From Brevundimonas vesicularis (GTDB lineage: Bacteria > Pseudomonadota > Alphaproteobacteria > Caulobacterales > Caulobacteraceae), in contig NZ_JACHLJ010000003.1 in NCBI RefSeq assembly GCF_014204545.1, forward strand, positions 62,001 to 126,000: a stretch of DNA of 64,000 bases, in the 5' to 3' direction. The notes below the pieces were generated by a model, which was not told the origin of the DNA, made no database searches, and saw only the letters and a list, made by a program, of their open reading frames with translations. Within the stretch, counting starts at the first letter, position 1, and each line of letters starts with the position of its first letter. Of this stretch, positions 49,566 to 57,419 are shown piece by piece. The translations under genes and the position numbers were made by a program.

Positions 49566-50858
49566 ATGACGAAGCAAAAACTCACCAAGCGCGTGGTTGA
49601 GAGCGCGCCCGTTCCGGAGAGCGGCGAGGGTCGAATTTGGGACAGCGAGATCGCAGGCTTCTGCCTCCGGATCTATCCCGGGACCGAAACCCGACAGGGC
49701 CATGCCGCCAAGCCTGTCCGAAGGATGTTCGCCATCAAATATCGGGTCCGCGGGATCCAGCGCTGGCTGACGCTTGGCGAGCATGGGGATGGGCCGGACA
49801 AGCTCACGGCGGATCGGGCTCGCAAGGAGGCGGCGTCGGTGGTGGTCGATGCGCGGCGCGGCATCGATCCCGGAGAAGCCCGCAGGCGCATCGAGGGCCT
49901 CACCGTCAAAGGCCTGGTCGAGTTGTATCTGGAGAAAGGGCCGGACGACAAACCGACCAAACGGGATTCGTCATGGGCCATGGACCGGACCAACCTCGAG
50001 CGCCACGTCGCGCCCCTGCTTGGGAAGATGGCGCTTGATACGGTCACCCGCGACCACATCACCGGGATGATCCGATCGATCACGGCCGGGAAGACCGCCA
50101 AGGATGTAAAGACCAAATTTCGTGGTCGATCCATCGTGAAGGGCGGAGCAGGCATCGCTGACCGCACCTATTCCACCCTGCGGGCGACCTTCAACTGGGC
50201 GATCGATAAGGGCCATTTCGCCGGCCCGAACCCCTGCGCGAAGGTCGAACGCAAGCGCCGACCGGCGGTCGAGCGCTTCCTGTCCGAGTCCCAGGCCCAG
50301 GACCTGATCGCCGCGCTCGACGCTCTGGAAGCGGATGCGACGATCTCCGAACGGCAGGGCGCGGTCTATCGGCTTCTGCTTCTGACGGGTGCGCGGCGCA
50401 ACGAGATCGCTGGTCTGCGCTGGACGGAGGTCGACTTCGACCGGCGCCGGCTCGTGCTGCCGCCGAGCCGCACCAAGGCCGGTGGGCGCACGGGGGATCG
50501 TCGGATCTCGCTCAACGACATGGCCTTCGGAATCCTGCAGCGTCTCTACAAGACGCGCGGGCGAAGCCAGTTCGTCTTCCCGGCCACCAAGGGCGACAAC
50601 GGATATGCGACGTCCGAGTCCAAGATCTGGCGCGACAAGGTGCTCCCCAAAGCCAAGCTGGAAGGCGTGCGCATCCACGACCTGCGCCACAGTTTCGCAA
50701 GCTTCGCCTTGGCTGACGGGGCCAGCCTCCCGATGATCGGCAAGGCGCTGGGACACGCCAACAGCCGCGCTACAGAACGGTACGCCCATTTGAGCGATGA
50801 CCCAGTTCGGGCGCTTGCGGAACGGATTGGCGAGCGCTTCAGTCCTAAGGTGACTTAG
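49566..50858 (+). CDS. tyrosine site-specific integrase (P4-like)
   Basis: This 430-residue phage-type integrase inserts and excises the element at tRNA-Gly. The N-terminal part (about 1-100) has the arm-binding DUF4102-like pattern (IWDSEIAGFCLRIYPG, FAIKYRVRGIQRWLTLGEHG, KLTADRARKEAASVV). The C-terminal catalytic domain has the complete set: Arg in LLTGARRNEIAGLRW, His and Arg in RIHDLRHSFAS, His in LGHANSRATERYAHL and Tyr in the same segment. It looks intact. It sits 165 bases from the tRNA remnant. Confidence 0.94.
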   Translation: MTKQKLTKRVVESAPVPESGEGRIWDSEIAGFCLRIYPGTETRQGHAAKPVRRMFAIKYRVRGIQRWLTLGEHGDGPDKLTADRARKEAASVVVDARRGIDPGEARRRIEGLTVKGLVELYLEKGPDDKPTKRDSSWAMDRTNLERHVAPLLGKMALDTVTRDHITGMIRSITAGKTAKDVKTKFRGRSIVKGGAGIADRTYSTLRATFNWAIDKGHFAGPNPCAKVERKRRPAVERFLSESQAQDLIAALDALEADATISERQGAVYRLLLLTGARRNEIAGLRWTEVDFDRRRLVLPPSRTKAGGRTGDRRISLNDMAFGILQRLYKTRGRSQFVFPATKGDNGYATSESKIWRDKVLPKAKLEGVRIHDLRHSFASFALADGASLPMIGKALGHANSRATERYAHLSDDPVRALAERIGERFSPKVT

Positions 50859-50986
50859 CAAGCGTCTCTCTGATGGGCAGGTATGCCATAAGGATCCAAT
50901 CCGAGTTTGACAGGCCGCAAGTTACGACACTCAGGGCGCCCCAATAGGCCGACCAATAAACCTGCAATTTCGATCAATCCGACCCT

Positions 50987-51805
50987 TCAGCATTGGCTGG
51001 ATGTCTCGGGCGGAAGAACTGGGCATATCGCGAAGTCGAACACGCTATCGCGGCCGCACGCGTCACAGGTCCATTGGAAACCCTGGCGGATCTCGTCGGG
51101 AAAAATCCGATGGATACCGTCGCAATTCTCGTGTGCGCATGGCGCTGGAAAGGCTTTCGTTGTCCATTTTCCCTCCCCGTCCTCCTCGAAGAAGACGAGA
51201 TGGTCAGCGCCGCAGGCTACGCATTTTGCAGGAAACTGACCTGCTTCGTCGCGCGGCAAGCGTTTGCGCATGTCCTCGCCACATCTGAAGCACGGGCAGT
51301 GAGAGAAGGTCCCCATAATGAAGGAGGTCTTCGCTGGCGTGACGACAGGATCGAGTTCCTCAACCAAGGCTTCGCATCGCCGCCGCAACTTTTCGAAATC
51401 GGGGCCGCCCTTTTCATTTAGCTGCTTCAGGGTCGGGAAGTGCAGGTAGCTCCCAATGGCGCCGTAATTGTCCTTCAACGTCGCTTGGCGGATGGGCTGC
51501 TCGAAGAAGACAGCGGCGCGCGCGTCATCCACTCCGGGAGCCAGGTTGCGGGCGATCTTGACGGTCTGTGGAGTATCGGCCCGAGGGTCGATTTCAAGAA
51601 GCAGCCTCAGAACCTTAGGTGGCTGCCACGTCTCATAGACGCTGGGCGGGACATCTCGCCTGTAGTCGTGCAGCCGGTCGTAAGCGATCGCCTCGAGCGT
51701 CAGGCGCAGTTCCAAGGCGGCATAGCGTAGCGCCTGGTCGTCACCTTGGGCCAGCAGCGCCTTCGCCCGCGCAAGTGCCTGACGGGCCTCATGACGGAAC
51801 TGCAT
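50987..51805 (-). CDS. zinc-ribbon protein of unknown function
   Basis: This is a 272-residue protein that I do not recognise. The N-terminal half is helical (ALRYAALELRLTLEAIAYDRL). The C-terminal half has two four-cysteine units: C172PxxC175 with C195xxC198, and C223 x4 C228 with C247xxC250, which look like two zinc ribbons. GGAAAGGGCG before ATG 51805 supports the start. It lies 24 bases downstream of the DUF2726 gene on the same strand, so the two probably form a unit. Zinc ribbons suggest nucleic acid or protein binding; a defence role is only suggested by context. Confidence 0.6.
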   Translation of the reverse strand: MQFRHEARQALARAKALLAQGDDQALRYAALELRLTLEAIAYDRLHDYRRDVPPSVYETWQPPKVLRLLLEIDPRADTPQTVKIARNLAPGVDDARAAVFFEQPIRQATLKDNYGAIGSYLHFPTLKQLNEKGGPDFEKLRRRCEALVEELDPVVTPAKTSFIMGTFSHCPCFRCGEDMRKRLPRDEAGQFPAKCVACGADHLVFFEEDGEGKWTTKAFPAPCAHENCDGIHRIFPDEIRQGFQWTCDACGRDSVFDFAICPVLPPETSSQC

Positions 51806-51829
51806 GCTCGCCCTTTCCGGAAAACAATG

Positions 51830-52702
51830 TCACAGGTGCCACCGATCTGTGACGTCGCCGCAGGAATGACTCCCTCGGAGCTGGAGGCCCCCCATCAGGT
51901 CGCGGGCTTCCGCATAAACAGCCTCCATCGGTTTGCCGCCCTCGCCGCTCTGAACCCAGTGCTGGACACGGTCGGCCAACTTGACGGACAGAATTTCACT
52001 CAGGAGGTCGCCAAAGGGCGCCGGGAAGTTCTGATCGCGCATCGCGCCCTTGAGCAGGATTCCGACCGTCGGGGTGACGGCGATCAGTTCTGCGCCTCGA
52101 TAAAGCTTGTCGTCCGTCAGACCAAAGAAGCCGGATCCGCACGGATGGTGGATCAGGCCGCGCTTGTGCAGCCGCTCGATGCGCACCCGCGGCAACCCGG
52201 AGATCCAGTAAGGAAACTTCGGCTCGCCCGGCTCAATGCTCATAAGGAAAAACGGGTCGAAATCCTCTTCCCAAGAAATCCGCCCTGCTTCTTGCTCCGC
52301 GTCGAACGCCACCTTCATCTCGGCCACTTCGACCAGCCAGCCAAGCAAAGTGAGATGGCTGTAGCCAGTAGTTAGATGCTCGCTGTGAATCCGAAGGATC
52401 GGCAGGTTATCTCGCTTGCAGAGCTCGTCCTTCTTGGCGTCTCGCTCCCGCTGGCGGACACTTCGGTGCGACGCTCCGTCGAACTCGATCGCGTAGACCG
52501 GGTCACAGTCATTGCGACAGATCACAAAATCGAAGTGCGCTTTTAGCGCGTAGGTCTTGAGGTCGCCGGTTGCCCCGACCTCGTCGGGATCAATCACGTC
52601 CGCGACCCGAACTTTCGGAAAAATGGACAGGCCGAATCGGTCGGCGACCGGCTTGACCGCGTTGTGGGTCATCTGCTCGTAATGATCGAAAAGGCGTTTC
52701 AC
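51830..52702 (-). CDS. DUF2726 domain protein, nuclease-like
   Basis: This 290-residue protein starts at GTG 52702 with CGGAG eight bases before. Residues about 55-125 have the DUF2726 look: FDFVICRNDCDPVYAIEFDG followed by SHRSVRQRERDAKKDELCKRDNLPILRI. DUF2726 is related to the restriction endonuclease/very-short-patch-repair type fold, with Asp, Glu and Lys at the core, so DNA cleavage is possible. The C-terminal 150 residues are not recognised. It is divergent from the small gene at 52893 and followed by the zinc-ribbon gene. Confidence 0.65.
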   Translation of the reverse strand: MKRLFDHYEQMTHNAVKPVADRFGLSIFPKVRVADVIDPDEVGATGDLKTYALKAHFDFVICRNDCDPVYAIEFDGASHRSVRQRERDAKKDELCKRDNLPILRIHSEHLTTGYSHLTLLGWLVEVAEMKVAFDAEQEAGRISWEEDFDPFFLMSIEPGEPKFPYWISGLPRVRIERLHKRGLIHHPCGSGFFGLTDDKLYRGAELIAVTPTVGILLKGAMRDQNFPAPFGDLLSEILSVKLADRVQHWVQSGEGGKPMEAVYAEARDLMGGLQLRGSHSCGDVTDRWHL

Positions 52703-52892
52703 GGCCGGCTCCGGGTTGACGCGTCAGCCCTAGCACGGCGAGAACATAGGGCGAACCGCACAAAGGGATTGATCCTCCTGTGCGCGACCGTTGCGCGGTA
52801 GTCGCGCGATACGGCCACCCGCGATTGCGGCCTAGCTTTGCCGTATCCATATCTCCGATGGTCGAGTTTTCGACGGGATGGGGGTGCCGCAC

Positions 52893-53219
52893 ATGGCCAC
52901 TGCAAACTATTGGCTGAGCTTCATGGTCGCGACTGAACGTTCTGCAGCGAAAGGCGTCGAGTCTCTTCGCCGCCAGTCGATCTATGCGGCCGTCCAGGTC
53001 TTCGACTCGGGCTACTGGGACGAGACGACCTCGTTCATTCTGTTCGAAGCCGATGATGACATCGACGTGGTCGGCAAGGCGGTGGTCGCCGGCCTCGATT
53101 CTGATCTCGACCTCCTGATCCTCCGAAAGGTGTCAAGCGCGAGCGCCCGGTACTGGGGCAAGGTCACGCAGCCAACCTCTCTGGGCGGCTACGTCGCAAA
53201 CATCGCCCGCTTGCGCTGA
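52893..53219 (+). CDS. small hypothetical protein paired with Mrr-like nuclease
   Basis: This is a 108-residue soluble protein from ATG 52893 (MATANYWLSF); an ATG five codons earlier (52878) is equally open. No family is recognised. The sequence has an alpha/beta look with an acidic middle (FEADDDIDVVGKAVVAGLDSDLD). It is 12 bases upstream of the Mrr-like nuclease gene, so the two are co-transcribed. A regulator or inhibitor role is conceivable but nothing in the sequence proves it. Confidence 0.55.
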   Translation: MATANYWLSFMVATERSAAKGVESLRRQSIYAAVQVFDSGYWDETTSFILFEADDDIDVVGKAVVAGLDSDLDLLILRKVSSASARYWGKVTQPTSLGGYVANIARLR

Positions 53220-53231
53220 TAAGGACGCCCC

Positions 53232-54164
53232 ATGCCTGATCTTACACAGGGGCACGCTCCGCCCGCCTATTGGCAGCAGTTCGAAGACCTGACCGTAGGC
53301 GCGGCCCGTGTCGTGTTCGGCGACCCGACGCCGCAGAAGGTCGGGCGGCAGGGCCAGAGCCAGAACGGACTCGACGTGCTCGTTCAGGCGGAAGATGGCC
53401 GCACAATCGGCATCCAGTGCAAACAGCGCGATGAGCGCGACGCGGACAATGTGCTTCTGGCTGGCGGGGCCATCACGGTCAAGGCGTTGACGGACGCTGT
53501 CCGGCGCGCCGAGAGCCATCCGGCGAAACTGGACCTGTTTATTCTCGCGACGACGGCCAAGCCGGACCGGGCAATCCAGAACAAGGCGGCCGCCATGGCG
53601 GCTGCCCGCAAGAAGGTTGGAAAGTTCGGTGTCCTGACCTGGTCCTGGGGCGACTATGACGCGGTCCTGAATCGCGATGCACGGCTGCAGGATGAATATT
53701 ATCGGACCGTCGCCCAGGGGCTCACGGCGCCCGAGCGCGATCAGAAACTGCTCGGGCTTTTCGCGGTCGCTTTTGATCGTCCTGCGTTTCGCGACCCGTT
53801 GAGCTGCGAGCATGCCGACAATTTCAAACAGGCCCTAATCGACACTCAGCGCCTTCTCGCGACCGGTGATCTTCTCGACAGGGAGGGGAGACGGGTGCAA
53901 CGGGCTATTGGTGGGGTTCGCACGCTCAACGATGACGATCTTCGTCTTGGAGCTGAGGCTCTCGCCGGTGAGCTGAACGACTTCAGGACCACCTTGCTGA
54001 GAGCCGAGCGAAACGGCGATGTAAGCCAGCACAATGACTGGCTGATGATCCCGAACTTCGCGGTTCAACAGGCTTTGGAAGACAAGCGGCGTCGCGTGGT
54101 CACAACCTTGAATCGATTGCTCCTTGCCGCTGACCTTGCACCGCTCCCGCAACATTCCTGGTGA
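53232..54164 (+). CDS. Mrr-like restriction endonuclease domain protein
   Basis: This is a 310-residue protein with an N-terminal PD-(D/E)XK nuclease domain of the Mrr/type IV kind: Glu18 in QQFEDLTVGAARVVFG, Asp48 in SQNGLDVLVQ and the Gln62-X-Lys64 pair in IGIQCKQRDE. The order E-D-QXK is diagnostic for this subgroup. The C-terminal half (about 170-310) is helical and not recognised; it may sense the target. Cleavage of modified or foreign DNA is the natural guess. It forms a two-gene unit with the small upstream gene. Confidence 0.75.
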   Translation: MPDLTQGHAPPAYWQQFEDLTVGAARVVFGDPTPQKVGRQGQSQNGLDVLVQAEDGRTIGIQCKQRDERDADNVLLAGGAITVKALTDAVRRAESHPAKLDLFILATTAKPDRAIQNKAAAMAAARKKVGKFGVLTWSWGDYDAVLNRDARLQDEYYRTVAQGLTAPERDQKLLGLFAVAFDRPAFRDPLSCEHADNFKQALIDTQRLLATGDLLDREGRRVQRAIGGVRTLNDDDLRLGAEALAGELNDFRTTLLRAERNGDVSQHNDWLMIPNFAVQQALEDKRRRVVTTLNRLLLAADLAPLPQHSW

Positions 54165-54364
54165 AAAAGCCGTGCGGCCCTGAAGTACGCGCAGGGCGCG
54201 CCAGCGTCCTCAAGGACAGGCATGTGCTTGGGCCCGTTGAGTTGTTCTACCCCGCCTATCTCGTGACATTCTGACGTGCGGGCGCCTGCACCGCCGGTTT
54301 CGCTGCCATCAGCCTTGGCGGCATTGTTTGGTCATCCCCTGCTGAAGACAGATGAAAGGATCGC

Positions 54365-54916
54365 ATGGATAAGTACCGCATAGCCCTAACCGAGGCCGAA
54401 GAAGCGCTGGTCTCCAAGATCGACCTGCGCCTGTCTCATCGCAATCACGATGAAGCCCATGCCGCCTACAACGCGAATGCCGAACCCATTCTCGCCCTCC
54501 TGGCTTCGCTCAGCGAGCGAGACGGCGTGCCGCCCCAGAGGGTCCGCTACTGGAACGATGTCGAATACAATCCCGGCCGGATCAAAGCGTCGAGAAAGGG
54601 CGGGTTCGAACGCAATAACTGCCGGGGCGAAGACATCTATACGCACCCGAATTTCATCAAGCACCTTCGCTACATATTGCTCGGCGCCGACTTGCCGGAA
54701 GCGCTTATTCTCGATTTCGAGGAACAAGCCGGCAATCCCGAGTGGGTCTCGCTCAGCGACGCTATCCCGCTTGGCAAACACGCCCGCAAACTCGTGCGTC
54801 AATACGGTCTGGAGGCCCATCAGGCTTCGGAAGAGTTCTTCAAGTTGTGCCTGGACATGGGTCTGAGCCTCTCGGTCGCCTTGAGCACCATGAAAGCAGT
54901 TAAGCAAGCCCGCTAG
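54365..54916 (+). CDS. hypothetical protein
   Basis: This 183-residue soluble protein has no recognised family. It looks helical at both ends, with a basic middle part (RIKASRKGGFERNNCRGEDIYTHPNFIKHLRYILLG). It stands alone after a 200-base gap (54165-54364), in which no gene is seen, and ends 76 bases before the hipB-like gene on the same strand. An AAAGGA ribosome binding site precedes ATG 54365. Confidence 0.55.
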   Translation: MDKYRIALTEAEEALVSKIDLRLSHRNHDEAHAAYNANAEPILALLASLSERDGVPPQRVRYWNDVEYNPGRIKASRKGGFERNNCRGEDIYTHPNFIKHLRYILLGADLPEALILDFEEQAGNPEWVSLSDAIPLGKHARKLVRQYGLEAHQASEEFFKLCLDMGLSLSVALSTMKAVKQAR

Positions 54917-54948
54917 GCGCTCTCTGCGAGGGGTAGATAAATTGTAAG

Positions 54949-54985
54949 CTTCGTACTACATATTAGGCCAATCCGTAGTGCGAAG
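54949..54985 (+). promoter_or_regulatory. 11-bp inverted repeat, probable HipB-type operator
   Basis: CTTCGTACTAC (54949-54959) and GTAGTGCGAAG (54975-54985) are reverse complements at 10 of 11 positions, with 15 bases between. The right arm covers the GAAGG ribosome binding site of the XRE gene, so binding would repress the operon. This is the place where an autoregulating antitoxin would act. Confidence 0.65.
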
Positions 54986-54992
54986 GTGTCAA

Positions 54993-55328
54993 ATGCCTAC
55001 ACCACATACGCCTCCCGCCGCCGTGCGGCGCGTCATGCGAAAGCTCGGCGCGGACATCCACGACGCCCGTCGGCGTCGGCGGCTGCCAATGGCCGTCGTC
55101 GCGGAGCGCGCCTTCACGTCCCGTTCGACCCTGCAGAAGATCGAGGCTGGCGACACCAATGTCAGCATCGGCATCTATGCTGGCGTCCTTCAGGCGCTCG
55201 GCCTGCTCGACGGTCTGGGCCAGATCGCCGACATCGGCAACGACCCGGTCGGACAAGCGCTGGCCAGCGCGGAACTGCCCAAGCGCGTCCATCTCAAGCG
55301 AACAGGCGGATCATCTCGCGATGACTGA
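54993..55328 (+). CDS. XRE family regulator, HipB-like antitoxin
   Basis: This 111-residue protein has a helix-turn-helix domain (about 20-80): DARRRRRLPMAVVAERAFTSRSTLQKIEAGDTNVSIGIYAGVLQALGL. ATG 54993 is used, with GAAGG five to six bases upstream. It overlaps the HipA-like gene by eight bases, the usual antitoxin-toxin arrangement. It probably neutralises HipA and represses the operon through the inverted repeat just upstream. The C-terminal tail (LPKRVHLKRTGGSSRDD) is basic. Confidence 0.82.
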   Translation: MPTPHTPPAAVRRVMRKLGADIHDARRRRRLPMAVVAERAFTSRSTLQKIEAGDTNVSIGIYAGVLQALGLLDGLGQIADIGNDPVGQALASAELPKRVHLKRTGGSSRDD

Positions 55329-56568
55329 CTTTGAGGTACATCTCGACCTGGATGGACGCACGCGCCCTATCGGCCTGGCGAGGAGCAATCGCGTTCGAGG
55401 CACGGAGACCATCCTTTTCGAATATGATGGCGCGTGGCTCGCCGATCCAGACCGGTTCTCGCTAGAGCCTGCCCTTGCCCTGACCCGCGGTGCCTTCGCC
55501 CCTCCTGCCGGACTGGCGACTTTCGGCTCCATCGGAGACTCAGCGCCCGACACATGGGGGCGACGTCTTATGCAACGGGCCGAACGCCGCCTTGCCGAAC
55601 GCGAAGGCCGCGCCGTTCGCACCCTTGCGGAAAGCGATTACCTGCTCGGCGTCGCCGACGAGACCCGCCTGGGGGCCCTCAGATTTCGTTGGGCGGGCGA
55701 AGATATGTTCCAGGCCCCGATCCGCGCCGGCGTCCCCGCCCTGATCGAACTCGGGCGGCTGCTCCAGATCACCGAACGGGTCCTCCGCGACGAGGAAACG
55801 GACGAGGACCTTCAACTCATCTTCGCCCCCGGCTCTTCCCTGGGCGGGGCCCGGCCCAAAGCGTCGGTCATCGACCAGCACGGACACCTCTCCATCGCCA
55901 AATTTCCGAAGGAGACCGACGAATACAGCATAGAGACGTGGGAAGAGATCGCGCTCCGACTGGCTGGCCAGGCGGGCATCACCACCCCTCACCATGAACT
56001 CATTGAGGTCGCCGGCAAGGCGGTGATGCTGTCGCGGCGCTTCGATCGCGCCGGCCCGATCCGCACGCCTTTCCTGTCAGCCATGGCGATGATGGGCGCC
56101 AAGGACGGCGAGCGCGGCAGCTACCCGGAGATCGTCGACGCGCTTACGCAACATGGCGCTCAGGGGAAGACCGACGCTCATGCCCTCTATCGGCGGGTCG
56201 TCCTCAACGTGCTGATTTCCAATGTCGATGATCACCTGCGCAACCATGGCTTCCTTTGGCTCGGCAAGACGGGATGGTCCCTCTCTCCCGCTTACGACCT
56301 CAACCCTGTGCCCACCGACCTCAAGGCGCGTGTGCTGACGACCAACATCGACCTCGATGAGGGCACTTGCTCGCTCGACCTGCTTGAGGCGGCTTCGGAG
56401 TTCTTCGGCCTCACGCTGCAGCAGGCCCGCGCCATCATCAAAGAGGTCGCGACCGTGACCGCGACGTGGCGTGACACCGCCAAGGCCGTCGGCGCCCGCT
56501 CCGCCGAAATTACCCGGATGGCCAGCGCCTTCGAGCACGATGATCTCAAGCGGGCGCTGGCGCTATGA
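55321..56568 (+). CDS. HipA-like serine/threonine kinase toxin
   Basis: This 415-residue HipA-family kinase has an N-terminal domain 1 (FEVHLDLDGRTRPIGLARSN, then SLEPALALTRG) and kinase core. The Gly-rich loop GSSLGGARPK is at 171-180, with the serines that HipA proteins autophosphorylate. The catalytic segment is N301VDDHLRN308HGFL and the metal-binding Asp is D326 in SPAYDLNPVP. Everything needed for activity seems present. E. coli HipA inactivates glutamyl-tRNA synthetase; the target here is unknown. It overlaps both neighbours: eight bases with the XRE gene, four with the next gene. Confidence 0.88.
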   Translation: MTDFEVHLDLDGRTRPIGLARSNRVRGTETILFEYDGAWLADPDRFSLEPALALTRGAFAPPAGLATFGSIGDSAPDTWGRRLMQRAERRLAEREGRAVRTLAESDYLLGVADETRLGALRFRWAGEDMFQAPIRAGVPALIELGRLLQITERVLRDEETDEDLQLIFAPGSSLGGARPKASVIDQHGHLSIAKFPKETDEYSIETWEEIALRLAGQAGITTPHHELIEVAGKAVMLSRRFDRAGPIRTPFLSAMAMMGAKDGERGSYPEIVDALTQHGAQGKTDAHALYRRVVLNVLISNVDDHLRNHGFLWLGKTGWSLSPAYDLNPVPTDLKARVLTTNIDLDEGTCSLDLLEAASEFFGLTLQQARAIIKEVATVTATWRDTAKAVGARSAEITRMASAFEHDDLKRALAL

Positions 56569-57416
56569 CCCGAACCTTCATCTACAACTTCACGCCGCCA
56601 TCACTGGACCCGTTCCCGGGCGCGACCATCGCGCTGGACGTCTCCGACATCGAAGACGCCGGCATCCGCGAAGTGCTCCAGACGCCGGGCGCAGCCTATG
56701 GCGCCTGGTCGATCCTGGATGCTCTCCTCGCCCCGACCGGCGCGGGCACATCCTTCCTCTTCAGGCAGCCGCTGGGCCAGGCGCGCGAAGTGAAGGTCGC
56801 GTTGTCGGGCCTGTTCGGGCGGTTCGTCGCCCGCGCTTATCTCGAACGATATTTTGACCTCTCCGTTTTCGCCCATCTCGGCAACCAAGTGATCGATCTC
56901 GATCGCCGCAAGCAGGCCAGGATCAAGCGCCTCGCCCGAGGCGACCTCCCTGACTGGATCGCATGCAAATCCGATCTGACCTCGCTCACGATCGCGGAGG
57001 CCAAGAGCTGTCACGACCCGGGAGGCCCCGCGAAAGCACTCGCGCGCGCCTGGACACAAGCCGGGCGCATCGACGTGACGGTCAAAGGCCAAAAGGTCAC
57101 CGTAAAGCGGATCGCGGTCGCCACCCGTTGGGGCGTGGCCAATTCCAATCCCGCTGATGCTCACCTGTCGGTTCGCGATCCCATCGACGAGGGCGTTCCC
57201 ATTGATCCGCAAGACAAGGACGCCCCGTTCATCGGGCTGCTCCGCCTGCATGTCGCCAACCTGATCGAGCCCCTTGGCCATGCCGAACTCGCACAGGCGC
57301 TGCGCACGCTCACACGCCAGACCTTTCCGCGACCGCTCGCGGTCGCCCGACCGGACCGCGCTGGTGGCTGGATCATCCCGCTCGGCGGGGACCGACACAT
57401 AATTGGAGGGGTCTGA
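56565..57416 (+). CDS. PD-(D/E)XK-like protein coupled to hipA
   Basis: This is a 283-residue protein that I do not recognise as a named family. Residues 129-147 read P129-D130-W followed 15 residues later by E145-A-K147 (SLTIAEAKSC), the PD-(D/E)XK nuclease core, preceded by a helix with Arg and Glu (GRFVARAYLERYF, about 86-97). The C-terminal 100 residues look helical. The ATG overlaps the HipA stop (ATGA), so translation is coupled to HipA, and the next gene begins three bases after it. A DNase or nucleic acid-binding effector is the likely role. Confidence 0.65.
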   Translation: MTRTFIYNFTPPSLDPFPGATIALDVSDIEDAGIREVLQTPGAAYGAWSILDALLAPTGAGTSFLFRQPLGQAREVKVALSGLFGRFVARAYLERYFDLSVFAHLGNQVIDLDRRKQARIKRLARGDLPDWIACKSDLTSLTIAEAKSCHDPGGPAKALARAWTQAGRIDVTVKGQKVTVKRIAVATRWGVANSNPADAHLSVRDPIDEGVPIDPQDKDAPFIGLLRLHVANLIEPLGHAELAQALRTLTRQTFPRPLAVARPDRAGGWIIPLGGDRHIIGGV

Positions 57417-57419
57417 ACC

